Shown piece after piece: positions 46,901 through 56,720 of a stretch of DNA of 64,000 nt. Each line of letters starts with the position of its first letter. Within the stretch, counting starts at the first letter, position 1. This DNA is from Oikopleura dioica (Eukaryota; Chordata; Appendicularia; Copelata; Oikopleuridae). The notes beneath the pieces are model-generated. The model did not search any database. It was given only the letters and a program-made list of their open reading frames with translations, and was not told where the DNA came from. The translations under genes and the position numbers were made by a program. The DNA lies in assembly GCA_907165135.1 (NCBI GenBank), contig OU015568.1:10114501-10178500 (forward strand), given 5' to 3'.

Positions 46901-49900
46901 GTTGCGGGCGGGCGCGGGGGCCGATTCCTAAATTTCCTGCGGGTCCGGGCGGGCGCGGGGGCCAACTCAAAAATTTCGTGCGGGGCCGGGCGGGCGCGGG
47001 CGGGGGCCCCGCAGATTTTCGCGCCCGCGGGCGCCCGGGGGGTTGAGGGCGCCCGTAACCCTCGCGCCCGCAAGCCCCGCGGGTTCAGAAATCAGCAAAT
47101 AAAAAAAATAATTTTTGATAAAAACCATAATAGAGTGATAAACTAAGATAATTTGAATTTTTCAAACGATGGGTGTGGGTGGGGTTGGGGACAAAACTGA
47201 GATTGATCAACTTAGAGTTCCCAGCCAAGCCCCTTAAATTCAAAAATCATGGAACAGGGCTGAGACGGCCCGAAGGGCCGTCAAGCCCTTAAATTCAAAA
47301 ATCATGGAACAGGGCTGAGACGGCCCGAAGGGCCGTCAAGCCCCTAAAATTCAAAATCATGGAACAGGGCTGAGACGGCCCGAAGGGCCGTCAAGCCCTT
47401 AAATTCAAAATCATGGAACAGGGCTGAGACGGCCCGAAGGGCCGTCAAGCCCTTAAATTCAAAAATCATGGAACAGGGCTGAGACGGCCCGAAGGGCCGT
47501 CAAGCCCTTAAATTCAAAAATCATGGAACAGGGCTGAGACGGCCCGAAGGGCCGTCAAGCCCTTAAATTCAAAATCATGGAACAGGGCTGAGACGGCCCG
47601 AAGGGCCGTCAAGCCCTTAAATTCAAAAATCATGGAACAGGGCTGAGACGGCCCGAAGGGCCGTCAAGCCCTTAAATTCAAAAATCATGGAACAGGGCTG
47701 AGACGGCCCGAAGGGCCGTCAAGCCCTTAAATTCAAAAATCATGGAACAGGGCTGAGACGGCCCGAAGGGCCGTCAAGCCCTTAAATTCAAAAATCATGG
47801 AACAGGGCTGAGACGGCCCGAAGGGCCGTCAAGCCCTTAAATTCAAAATCATGGAACAGGGCTGAGACGGCCCGAAGGGCCGTCAAGCCCTTAAATTCAA
47901 AAATCATGGAACAGGGCTGAGACGGCCCGAAGGGCCGTCAAGCCCTTAAATTCAAAAATCATGGAACAGGGCTGAGACGGCCCGAAGGGCCGTCAAGCCC
48001 CTTAAATTCAAAAATCATGGAACAGGGCTGAGACGGCCCGAAGGGCCGTCAAGCCCCTTAAATTCAAAAATCATGGAACAGGGCTAAGACGAAATTCTAG
48101 TGCATATTCTTTTTCCTTTGATTCAAAGCTATCGAAAGATCTTTGTTTTTTCATTTACATTGAAAAGCGGAAAAATGCGATTTTCACGCTTAGTACTATT
48201 TATATGCATTTTTACGTTTGCCAAAATTTCGGGTTAAGATGTTTGTTAAGGGATAGTGTGATACATCAAAATGATTCTCATAAAACAGGGAATCTTTACC
48301 TTACGACGACAAGTGTGCCATATATGGCACAAAAACTTTAAACGCCCATTTTCTCTCTTCGATCACTTCGGTTACTCTATTTCATTCATTTTTGGTCACT
48401 AGTCTGGGATTGACACTAGGTTCATGTTCGAGTTTAGGTTTCGGGCTGTGTTTCGGTTTGGGTTAAGGTTTGGTTTTCGGAATTCTATTGGTCAAACGAT
48501 GGCATTAAAGTCCATGTGCCATATATGGCACAATTGTCGTCGGCGGGTGAAATTTTGGTTTTTCGTCGTAAGGTTTACATGCTATGAGACCTGTGATAAA
48601 GAGTTGAAAAAACAGGGGGGATCCCTTAAATTCAAAAACCAAGGAGGGAGAAAAAGGGGGGAATTGGCCATTTGGGCCGTCAAGCTCAATTCAAGGCGAG
48701 GGAAGAGAATTATAACAACGCCCGGGGGCCCCGGGCGGTTGAAAAAATTTTGTACGGGCGCGGGCGGGCGCGGGGGCCAAATCAGAAATTGTTTGCGGTC
48801 GCGGGCGGGCGCGGGGGCCAAATCCGAAATTTTTTGCGGGTTCGGGGGGCGCGGGCGCCCGCAGCCCCCGCCCGCCGCCCCCGCGGGGTTCGCGGGCGGG
48901 TTTTTTCCAACACTGACTTGAATTCAAAGTAAGTTTCTCTATCACTCGTCTTAGACACAAAATCATCAAAGAAATTATACGCAAAGAAGATCGGAAGCAC
49001 GACACACCTCAGATTTCAATTTATGTTGGTGAAGATGTAAACGACCGTGTGGAGCTTACTCCCTCTGAAGTCGTTTCTGATTCAATAGACTTCGACAAGA
49101 ATGAAGGAGACATAATTTTTGTCAAAATTCATGAATGGTCAACAGGATTTAGTACATCGACGGCAATTGAGGAATATCGTGATATTGTGCGCAAAGCAGG
49201 TGCAGAGCCCTCTGAGGATTGCATTAATGCCCTGCAATTATCAGGAATCGTTTTTAATCTACCTTCTTGTAAAGGCCCAAGAACTTATTTAAAAACGTTT
49301 ATCAGAAACAACAAAATCGATCTCGCTGACTGGTGTTGTTTTTCAATCAAATCCCAGTGCGCATATAACTGCCATAATGAACATTTTTTCTGGACCATCT
49401 CTTGTCGACTTGAATTTATCCGCACAAAACTTGGAACCGATCTTTGATAAGATCACACTAGCTTTGCCAGAGCTTCAATCTCTCGCTTGTCTCCAGCTCG
49501 CAAAATGCCGTCTGACAAAGTCAAGCCTAGATATGCTTGCAAACTCGACTCATCCGACACTGCGATCATTGGACATTCAAGCAAACGTCACTGGCGACAT
49601 CGGCCCACAACTGTCGAAAATCATTGAGAATTTCAAAGAATTGAGGGACCTGAAACTCTGCCGGATGAAACTGACCGATCTTACCTTTGAAACTAGGATG
49701 GATTTGAGCCAGGTAGCGTAACTAAGTCTTGACTTTTTTTATAAACGACGTTAGTTGACCAACCTCGACATCTCGCAAAACCTCAAGATCGGCCAGATGG
49801 GACTGGAAAATATAAGAATGAGCCTTGGCGATTCTTTCTCGTTACACACCCTTGAAGCAGCGCAAATCACCACTTCTGAGGATATAGTCACGCCTTTGAC

Positions 49901-50216
49901 AAAACTTTTCCTCGACACCGTCCAAGACCTCAAACATCTGAACATCTCCAAGAACAATATCAAACAAGAATACATAGAGGACAACCTCGACGATCTCGAA
50001 TCAAATTGTCAGCTAGAAGTGCTTAATTTTTCCAACAACCGAGAAATAACCTCAAACAGTAAGTTTCACCTTCGTCAGCGCAAATTTATCTTTTTAGTTG
50101 TTCAAAATCTACTTCAAACCATTCCTACTCTCCAAGAGATCATTCTGTTTGGAACAAAATGTTCCCAAAGCGACTTTGAGCCTCATCAGATATCAAAACT
50201 AAAACTCTCCTGCTGA
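43967..50216 (+). CDS. TONSL: TONSL (tonsoku-like) replication-repair protein
   Basis: Partner of MMS22L in repair of stalled replication forks; its ankyrin domain reads histone H4 unmethylated at K20. The N-terminal TPR array (YIGEAYDRLGDFNEALSFFH, YSSAETKFKEAMASIDHL) precedes the ankyrin repeats DNTGLTPLHEAANWGLPKVA, ILLKNGAMVNA and GSITPLQDAI, then a basic/Ser linker, a ubiquitin-like domain (RRRLRITIEDCVTIEILR|HKIIKEI) and LRRs (PSLVDLNLSAQNLEPIFDKI, SLACLQLAKCRL). This order matches human TONSL. The intron at 46818-48952 inside the ubiquitin-like domain contains a hAT-like insertion. One junction near 49270-49360 is ambiguous. The exons before 44218 are short. The start is one base after an acceptor (gatttag). 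Confidence 0.92.
47225..48090. repeat. Tandem array of 15 hairpin units of about 55-57 bp
   Basis: Each unit contains the perfect palindrome GACGGCCCGAAGGGCCGTC (8-bp stem, GAA loop) and the spacer AAGCCCTTAAATTCAAAAATC, then ATGGAACAGGGCTGA. Fifteen complete hairpins are present with only a few single-base length differences between units, and a sixteenth partial unit ends in a divergent AAGACGAAATT. A degenerate relative (cccttaaattcaaaaacc...ggccatttgggccgtcaagc) lies at 48625-48690. The near-identity suggests recent amplification or homogenisation. Confidence 0.95.
48299..48573. mobile_element. Short piggyBac-like MITE nested in the hAT element
   Basis: A 275-bp element with the same 10-bp ends as the intergenic copy (CCTTACGACG / CGTCGTAAGG), flanked by TTTA on both sides (48295-48298 and 48574-48577), a variant of the TTAA target. 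It carries two GTGCCATATATGGCAC palindromes, matching in position but differing in two bases from the TGTCATATATGACA type of the 26149 copy. It is nested in the hAT-like element, so it inserted later. Confidence 0.82.
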
Positions 50217-50975
50217 TCCTTTTAACCTGACAGGACACATGTGAGTCCAATAAATATGCCTATAAATATTTAATGGTAATTTGCTTTCAAGATTTGTTGT
50301 AATCTTTATTCAAATTTTGAGAACTTCATACTTTTCATCTTCAAGAGCAGTAATTCGCCAATAATCAGCTAGTGCCTGGCGGTACTCACTGATTGGGAGG
50401 TGTTCCGCTGAGTTCGTATCTAAGTTTTTGTAAAAGCAAAGACTACAGTAAGGCACACGCACGCGGACAACAATAATTTATGGAAAATGATCGGAATAGG
50501 TTAAAAGTTGTCAAGGGAATGTTCACTGCGGAAAATTCACTTACAAAATTTATAGAAAGAGGAATTACTTTAACCTTCAGGTGGAGTCAAAGTCATAATG
50601 GGAATGCCTTTTTTCATCACACTTTCTCCTAAAAGAACTTGTTCAACGAAAATTCAAATCATAAGAAATTTCAGATGTATGCCTTTCGAAATTTCCCTTT
50701 TGCGAAAGAAGCAAACAAAAGCCAAAAAAGCAAAAAGCGCTTACTCAAGAACGGGTTGCAAATTTTGCCGTTTAAAGATACTGTTACGCGGTGCAGGAAG
50801 CATCGTCGATCCTCCTTTAGCTGCTTAGTTAAAAGAAGAAGCATTAATGAAAATCAACCTTTGGTTTTTAAAAAACAAGCACACAACATAAAAAACAAAG
50901 ATTAATATTGATTAATCTTTGATAATGATATTTCAGTTGTTGAATCAATTGTTCTATAAAATTAACGGAATGAAA
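50217..50975. other. Convergent 3' region between TONSL and Kidins220
   Basis: TONSL (plus) ends at 50216 and Kidins220 (minus) at 50976. The only coding candidate is the minus-strand small ORF at 50310-50617. An AATAAA follows the small ORF's stop on the minus strand (50305-50310), a likely polyadenylation signal. Plus-strand frames at 50598-50905 show no family similarity. Confidence 0.5.
50310..50617 (-). CDS. Putative 50-residue small protein, family unknown
   Basis: Two exons (50617-50575 and 50419-50310) joined across a 155-nt GT-AG intron give MKKGIPIMTLTPPEDTNSAE, HLPISEYRQALADYWRITAL and EDEKYEVLKI. The second exon is open, ends at a TGA overlapped by AATAAA, and has amphipathic helix character (ISEYRQALADYWRI). 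A ttcttttag acceptor lies about 10 bases before the start. It sits downstream of Kidins220 on the same strand (359-base gap) and could be a last operon gene. I do not recognise a family; it could also be a fortuitous frame. Confidence 0.4.
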
Positions 50976-53900
50976 TTACGGTGGAACATCAAAATTGACA
51001 GAGAGCTTTCGCTCTTTGGAACCTTTCTCCGTCGTTTCGCCTAGCGGCTCGTGGCGTTCTGATCGAGGAGTAAAACCAGTCGAGCTGGTAGTTGTTGTGT
51101 TTTGACGATTTGTCGGTTTGATGTTTGCAATCGCTTCTTCCAGCAGGAAGAAATCGCCGAGGTTTAGCTGAGTATCCGCCCTAGAATTTTTATAAAAATC
51201 AATGCGAAATTTTGCTTCTTACTTGATGACTTGGAGCTTGTTTCGCATTTTCATTAGGAAATTCCCTGTAATGTTTTGTTCAAGAACATATTTTTCCAGT
51301 CGCGCTTTTCCACCGGCAGTCATATTTTCAATGCTCAAAACCCAGTTCGCGACTTCTTCAGAGTTCATGTCAAAGCAGACAGACACTTGAGAGGCAGGCG
51401 GAACGCTGCTTAGAGACATCATATTACTCAAGTTTCCGTGGGCTGAAATTTGCGGAGTTTCGGATGAGCTTTCAGTTGTTTCGGAAACTTTCGTCAGCGG
51501 CTGAAGAAGGAGGTTTGAACCGGAAGGTGGCATTTGGTTTGGGCTCTGAAGCTTCAGCTGGCGAGTGTGGAAGACATCGTCGATCCATTCTCGTAGGTTA
51601 GGATCGAGATTGACAGTGTTGGGAAGGAACATGACGACGTCTTTTACAGTCAACGCGTCCTTGGGATCTCGGGCGGAAAGTAGCACTTCCATGTCTCGGG
51701 AGTCGACAGAATCAATCGCGAGGACTTTGTCCTCCTGAGTTGAGTTCGGAATGGACGGCAGAATCTTTTGGTAGACTGATTTTAGAGGTAGATGCAAGTC
51801 GAGGTCTTCGTTCTCTTCGATATACCAGATGATCCAGGATGTTCGGTAAGGAGCCAATTCAGTCAACTTTATCCAACGAGAGAGTCGATCGGAAGAAACA
51901 GGGATGAAATTGGCACGGAGAAGTCGTCCAGTCAAAGATTTTGAGTTGAGAATGCGCTTCATTATCTGGGGAGAGATGGAACTGAGCCAATCTTCATCAA
52001 GGAGCATTTCTGCTTCGTTATTCTTGCTCTTTTCGAATCGTGACTTTCGCGTTGAGCTAAATTATTGTAAAGAAGACGGATTTTCTAAATATTCTTACTC
52101 TGTAAGTTTCACTCCATTTTCATCAAACAAGGTGTTACGTCGTCCCTCACGACCACTAAAACCACACGTCACAAACACTCGAAAACGTAAAAAAACTATT
52201 CAAAAACTGATCATTAAAAACAGATCACTCAAACTTACCGTCTTCGAATAAGACCCTGATCATCTTGTGGGCTGAAAAGCGAGTCGCGACTCTCTTGCGG
52301 TGCATAGATAGATTTGGTAGAACCAGCAACAGAGCCATGTCTATCATCAAAGGGTCTTAGACTGATCATGTCGAAGTGAGAGTCACTGTCGCTTGGGAGA
52401 ATCTTTCGACGACGGAGAGTCAAGTCATTGGATTGCTGATGCATGTAGAAGGGAAGGTGGATCATATTTTGAAGGTAGTCTCGGCCGCTGATCTCCCAGG
52501 TGTCTTTTCGATCCTTGTCGACAGCTTTTCGAATGAGGTTATCATCAACTGCGAAGATGACGATGTAAGGCGATTGGGTGAAAAGAGAGTTGACAAGTTC
52601 CAAAATCTTGAGGACATCGTCTTGCTTGTAACTGTCCAAGCCATTGACGACGATAACCATTCGAGTTTGATGACTTCCATACTGATCAAATGCCTTGACC
52701 ATCGCAGCTAGGTAGTCCACTTCTCTCTTGAGCTGTTCTCGTCCTGATTTCTCGCCTTCTTTAATCTTGTTTGCTTCTTTCAAAACTCGAGAATAGGGAG
52801 ACTCAATCATGTGCTTGATAATTTGCCAGTAATGAGCAGTGAGAATGGCCAGAAGAATTCCACCGACAACTCCTGTCAAAATTGCTGCTGTTTGGAAATG
52901 AGCTGGTGTTGGAAAGTTGTCCTTTCCAAAAGCGAGACAGCAGGTTAAACAGAAGATGTCCAACCAGAAGAGGATGAAAATCGACTGAAGAGGCAAACAA
53001 CAAAACGATCGAGTTTCGACAGACTCTTTTCTTGGCTTCATTGCTCGGTAAATTCTGACAGGGAGAAATCCATACGCTTCTTCAGCTGTTTTGCTCAAAG
53101 CTCCAATAACTTCTGCAAGGGAGTTTTCAGAAGCACCGATGTTGAGTCTAGCTTGATTCGCAAACAGAAATTTGACAGGCTTAGTTTTGGAAGCATCCGG
53201 ATTAGGCACACCAGTCTTGAAAAGCATCGCCATCACTAGCTTCAAGCGAGTTCCAAATCTAGTGAGAGCTTTTGCGATGCTATTGCAAAAGCGCCACTTT
53301 TTCTTGCGATCATTTTCGATATACTTGACATTTCCATAAGTTGCCAGAGCCATTATTATTCCGTAGAAAAGCAAGATAGCCCCACCGATGCAAGGGATGA
53401 TGATGGCCAGATTAGACGTGTTCGGATAAGCAAGGCCGGTAATGAGAGTGCAGAGCCAGCCAAGAATAATCAAAAAAGTTACGTGGACGGAAAATGGCGG
53501 TTTGTAATGAACATCACCTTCATCACCAACAAATGAGCCCATGACTTTCGCCAGAGTGAGGAGGAGAAAATCTTTTCCAGATCCCCACTTTGCAAAAATA
53601 CCAACAGTGATTGGAAGTTTCAACTCTGGCTCAGCCAGAATATCGGCAAGAGAGTTTGTGTACAGCTCGTACTGGCTCATATCATCAGCGAGACCCTTGG
53701 TGGATGAAGTTACCATTTTCTCGCCCCAGATTTTGGTAAGGATTGAAACTGGGTTTTCGAGATCGATCTCGTGGGGAGTTTCATTTTCCTTGTTCTTCTT
53801 GTAAACCAGGTTGGAGTTTTTGGGATTTCGAAGGAGCATTTCGGTGATAGTCTTGTCCCGAAATCGAATAGAAAGATGAAGAGGATTGTTCCAGTCTTGG

Positions 53901-55460
53901 TCACGGACATCGACAGAAGCGCCAGCCTTGAGAAGAATATTGACAATTGATGCGTTTCGATTCCGGACAGCTTTCAATAAAGCGGTTTCAGTTATAATCT
54001 TCTTGTTGTCGTTGATCTTGGTGAAAGCTTCGAGATAAATGTCCTTTCGCTTGACAAGAAGCTTGATTATTTCTTTATGCGGATTCTTTCCTCCCATTGT
54101 CGATTCTTTGACAGCGAGATACAGCGCGGATCGATTTTCTTTGTCGAGTAAATTGACGTTGACATCGTGGTTGAGCAAAAGTCGGACAATTTCTAAATGA
54201 CCTTTCTTTACGGCGAGAATGAGAGGAGTTTGTTTTTTCTTATTTTGATGGTTCTTTGATGCTCCAGCTTCCAAAAGTATACGAACCGTGGCAGTCAGGC
54301 CCTAAAAAGAGGATTAACGACGCGTAAATAATATTTAGTTGTTCATTCAAAAAAATTAATTGACATACTAGAAGATGGCGAGAAACTCGAGAAAATCAAA
54401 TGTGAACTAAAAGTTTTAGTCTAAAACTTTATTTGTGCTTAGATCATTTGTGCCCATGTTTGAATACACAATTTATTGGATAAAATTTCATAAAAATGTC
54501 TAACCTTATCAGCAGCAAAGTTGAGCGCAGTATTGTTATCCGAGTCTACATGACTGACATTGACAGGATCGCTTCCTTTCAAGTTCGCACTTAACAGCAT
54601 CTCAACGACTTCTTCGTGCATATTTCTAGTCGCAACAATAAGCGCGCTCTGGCCATGAGCACCGATAGCATTGATGTCAATTCCAGCTTTGAGCAATCGC
54701 TTGACGACCCCAGCTTCGCCCTTTCTACAGGCCCAGAAAAGAGCATTGCAACCGAATTTATCGGTCTTATTGACATCAACGCCATTTCCATCTTGCAGGA
54801 GCACATCTACTGCATCAATATGTCCTCGGCCCGCAGCCCAGAGAAGAGGGGTCACGCCGTAAGATGCGCCCTGGTCGAGGCCATTGAAATTTGGATCGCC
54901 ACGAGTAGCTGGGTTTTCCAAAAGAGCTTCGAGAACTCTTCCGTGCCCGCGATAAGCAGCCCATGTTATAGCAGACCATTCGCCCTGAATTTACAAAATT
55001 AATATCATGTTCGGCTATGTTTTATAATTGTAAGAACTAAAGAATTTGACGATAAATTACCATTTCGCAAATGTCATCATCTTTTGACTTCTGTTTCGCA
55101 CCTCTCTTGAGCAACTCCCTCACAACTTCAACATTACCAAATTTGGATGCTGAAATCAACGGCGTCCACTGGGATCTGTCGACCGTATTGACTTCATGTC
55201 CAAGTCTAAGTAGAAACAACGAGATCTCATGTTGTTGCTTTTCGATTGAAAAATGAAGCGGTGTTTGACCTTCTTCGTTGACTCCGAGGCACGATTCGGG
55301 CTCTTTAGCTGAAGCAAGAAATTCAATTAGTTGAATATCGATTTTATTTACCTAGAATTTTGACCTCATCGATTTTCCCTTGCTCTATTCGTAGGAAAAT
55401 GGCAGAATTGGAGCTTTTGACGGAGGTCAGATCAAAACCTGTATTTTTCACGACTCCCAT
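50976..55460 (-). CDS. KIDINS220: Kidins220/ARMS ankyrin-KAP scaffold
   Basis: Neurotrophin-receptor scaffold with a membrane-embedded KAP-type P-loop NTPase. The first exons give about ten ankyrin repeats (GQTPLHFSIEKQQHEISLFL, TPLLWAAGRGHIDAVDVLLQ, TPLILAVKKGHLEIVRLLLN). The KAP domain has PITVGIFAKWGSGKDFLLLT, four membrane helices, and MVIVVNGLDSYKQDDVLKIL (Walker B). The later exon LSSISPQIMKRILNSKSLTG, RTSWIIWYIEEN and VNLDPNLREWIDDV matches human SDISPQTMRRLLN and VNLDPKLREII. The end has a SAM-like helix set and the tail KLSVNFDVPP. The Walker A position after GSGK is Asp rather than Ser. A TATA box lies upstream. Confidence 0.94.
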
Positions 55461-55982
55461 TGATCTTCACTGAAGAATCTCCAGTGAGATCTTCTTAGAT
55501 TCCTCCTGTTGATTCTTCTTTTCAGCTATCTTTGTTTTGTTCTCTTGGATCTAGAGACGATCTGAACGGCTCTCTTGTGGGGATGAATTTTCGAGCACCC
55601 ACGCTCGCTATTGATCACGCGAGAGACAGAAACCCGAAATCGATGCCAAGTTTTCTGAAAAGAATGGTTTAGCTTCAGCAGGTCTCTAGGGCATTTATAT
55701 ACGACCGCAGTTTTTTATTGACCATGATAACCATCAAATCTACACGCGATAACAAACCTTGATACAGCTGATCAGTCGGTTTTATGATAATGGCTCCGGA
55801 ATTGTAAGATAATTTGCGGAAATCTTGCGTCTGACCTCTTTTTTTTAGCGATTAGATCATAAGACATCAAAGGTCCTCTGTATGATATTGGAAAAATAAA
55901 TGCTTGAAAGGAAATCAGAGAATTAATTACACACATTTAATCTTTTATCTTTTTATTTTACATGTAGTGCAATGAGAACAAA
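55461..55982. other. Kidins220 upstream region
   Basis: About 520 bases between the Kidins220 start and the next gene's stop. A TATA box at 55694-55701 and an acceptor (gattcttcag) nine bases before the Kidins220 start are the features visible. The rest is AT-rich with nothing recognisable. Confidence 0.5.
55694..55701 (-). promoter_or_regulatory. TATA box of Kidins220
   Basis: TATATAAA on the minus strand (context GGTCGTATATAAATGC), about 235 bases before the Kidins220 start codon. It would set a transcription start near 55665. Confidence 0.55.
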
Positions 55983-56341
55983 TTAAAAATCAACGATGAC
56001 AGAAACAAAATCGTCTTGGAATGCTGGGTTAATAGTTCCGAAAGCGGAAGCGGGTTTGGTCGGGGTGTTGTTAGGAGAGGGGCAATGAACGAAGCAGGAG
56101 TTGTTTCGATTTCGCTTTGTCTTTGGTGTGGAAGTGGAAATTGCAGACATCATCGATGGAGCTCCCGAGACTGAGAAAATTTGAGGAATCGGTCGAGTGA
56201 CTCGTTCACGGCGAGCTCGATGCTTGTGGAGGCAATAAGCAGCGAGAAGGATGCCGGAAATGAGGAGAAATAGGCAGGCGAAGACAATGCTGGAGAAAAC
56301 AGCAATATCAGCGGAGAGAGGAAGGTTGAAAAAAGTCATTT
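55983..56341 (-). CDS. Small single-pass membrane protein, unknown family
   Basis: The start at 56341 gives MTFFNLPLSADIAVFSSIVF, a membrane helix through ACLFLLISGILLAAYCL, and then a basic stop-transfer HKHRARRERVTR. The cytoplasmic tail of about 70 residues is Ser/Thr/Pro/Asn-rich and ends DDFVSVIVDF. Codon use looks coding, but the family is not recognised. The frame stays open upstream to 56495, and a separate frame upstream (MAISRNDYQRILSVPSAG, joined to SMLFLNQLFTNDPRWPMELS) ends in its own TAA at about 56405, so there may be another 5' exon or a small separate ORF. The gene lies between DOCK and Kidins220 on the same strand. Confidence 0.5.
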
Positions 56342-56720
56342 TCGTATTTGCTTTTTTGATTGTGTATTTGTGAATGAATGAAATGTGAAGAATCACACGC
56401 GTATTTACAGTGCTCGAGAGAGCTCCATCGGCCATCTGGGATCGTTCGTGAACAGCTGATTGAGAAACAGCATGCTTCCTGCAAAGGTAAAACATTGATT
56501 ACATAGATACCCGCTGATGGAACTGATAAGATGCGCTGATAGTCATTCCGGGAAATGGCCATCAAAGAAAAGTCATTTTGAGATGTGAGAGGTCTCGGAA
56601 GATCAATCACTGAAGGGAAAGTTGAAAAGGAAGGACACTGATTTTTTGCGTAACTGAAGGCATGCGAGAATTGGAATGTAAGACAGTACAGTAAGGTAAA
56701 TATATATAGAGCTAGATAAA

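Larger units (their letters stand above)
46829..48915. mobile_element. hAT-like non-autonomous transposon in a TONSL intron
   Basis: A 2087-bp insertion. The terminal inverted repeats are CAGTGTTGGAAAA (perfect 13 bp, then CCCGC on both sides after a 2-base shift), flanked by the 8-bp direct duplication ACTTGAAT (46821-46828 and 48916-48923). Excising the element with one duplicate leaves a 40-nt intron, normal here. Subterminal zones (46855-47085 and 48720-48905) are strikingly GC-rich, with a repeated unit of the form gggcgggcgcgggggcc, about 40 bp apart, in the same orientation on both sides. Between them are a hairpin tandem array and a nested MITE. No transposase is encoded. Confidence 0.9.

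Noticed and set aside
46751-47146. Arg/Gly/Ala-rich frames in the GC-rich zone of the TONSL intron
   Set aside because: They are by-products of the repeated gggcgggcgcgggggcc motif at the transposon end; several frames on both strands are open for the same reason.
47225-48090. CRISPR-like array of repeats with spacers
   Set aside because: The spacers are identical to each other, the host is a eukaryote, and no cas genes occur. It is a tandem repeat inside a transposon.
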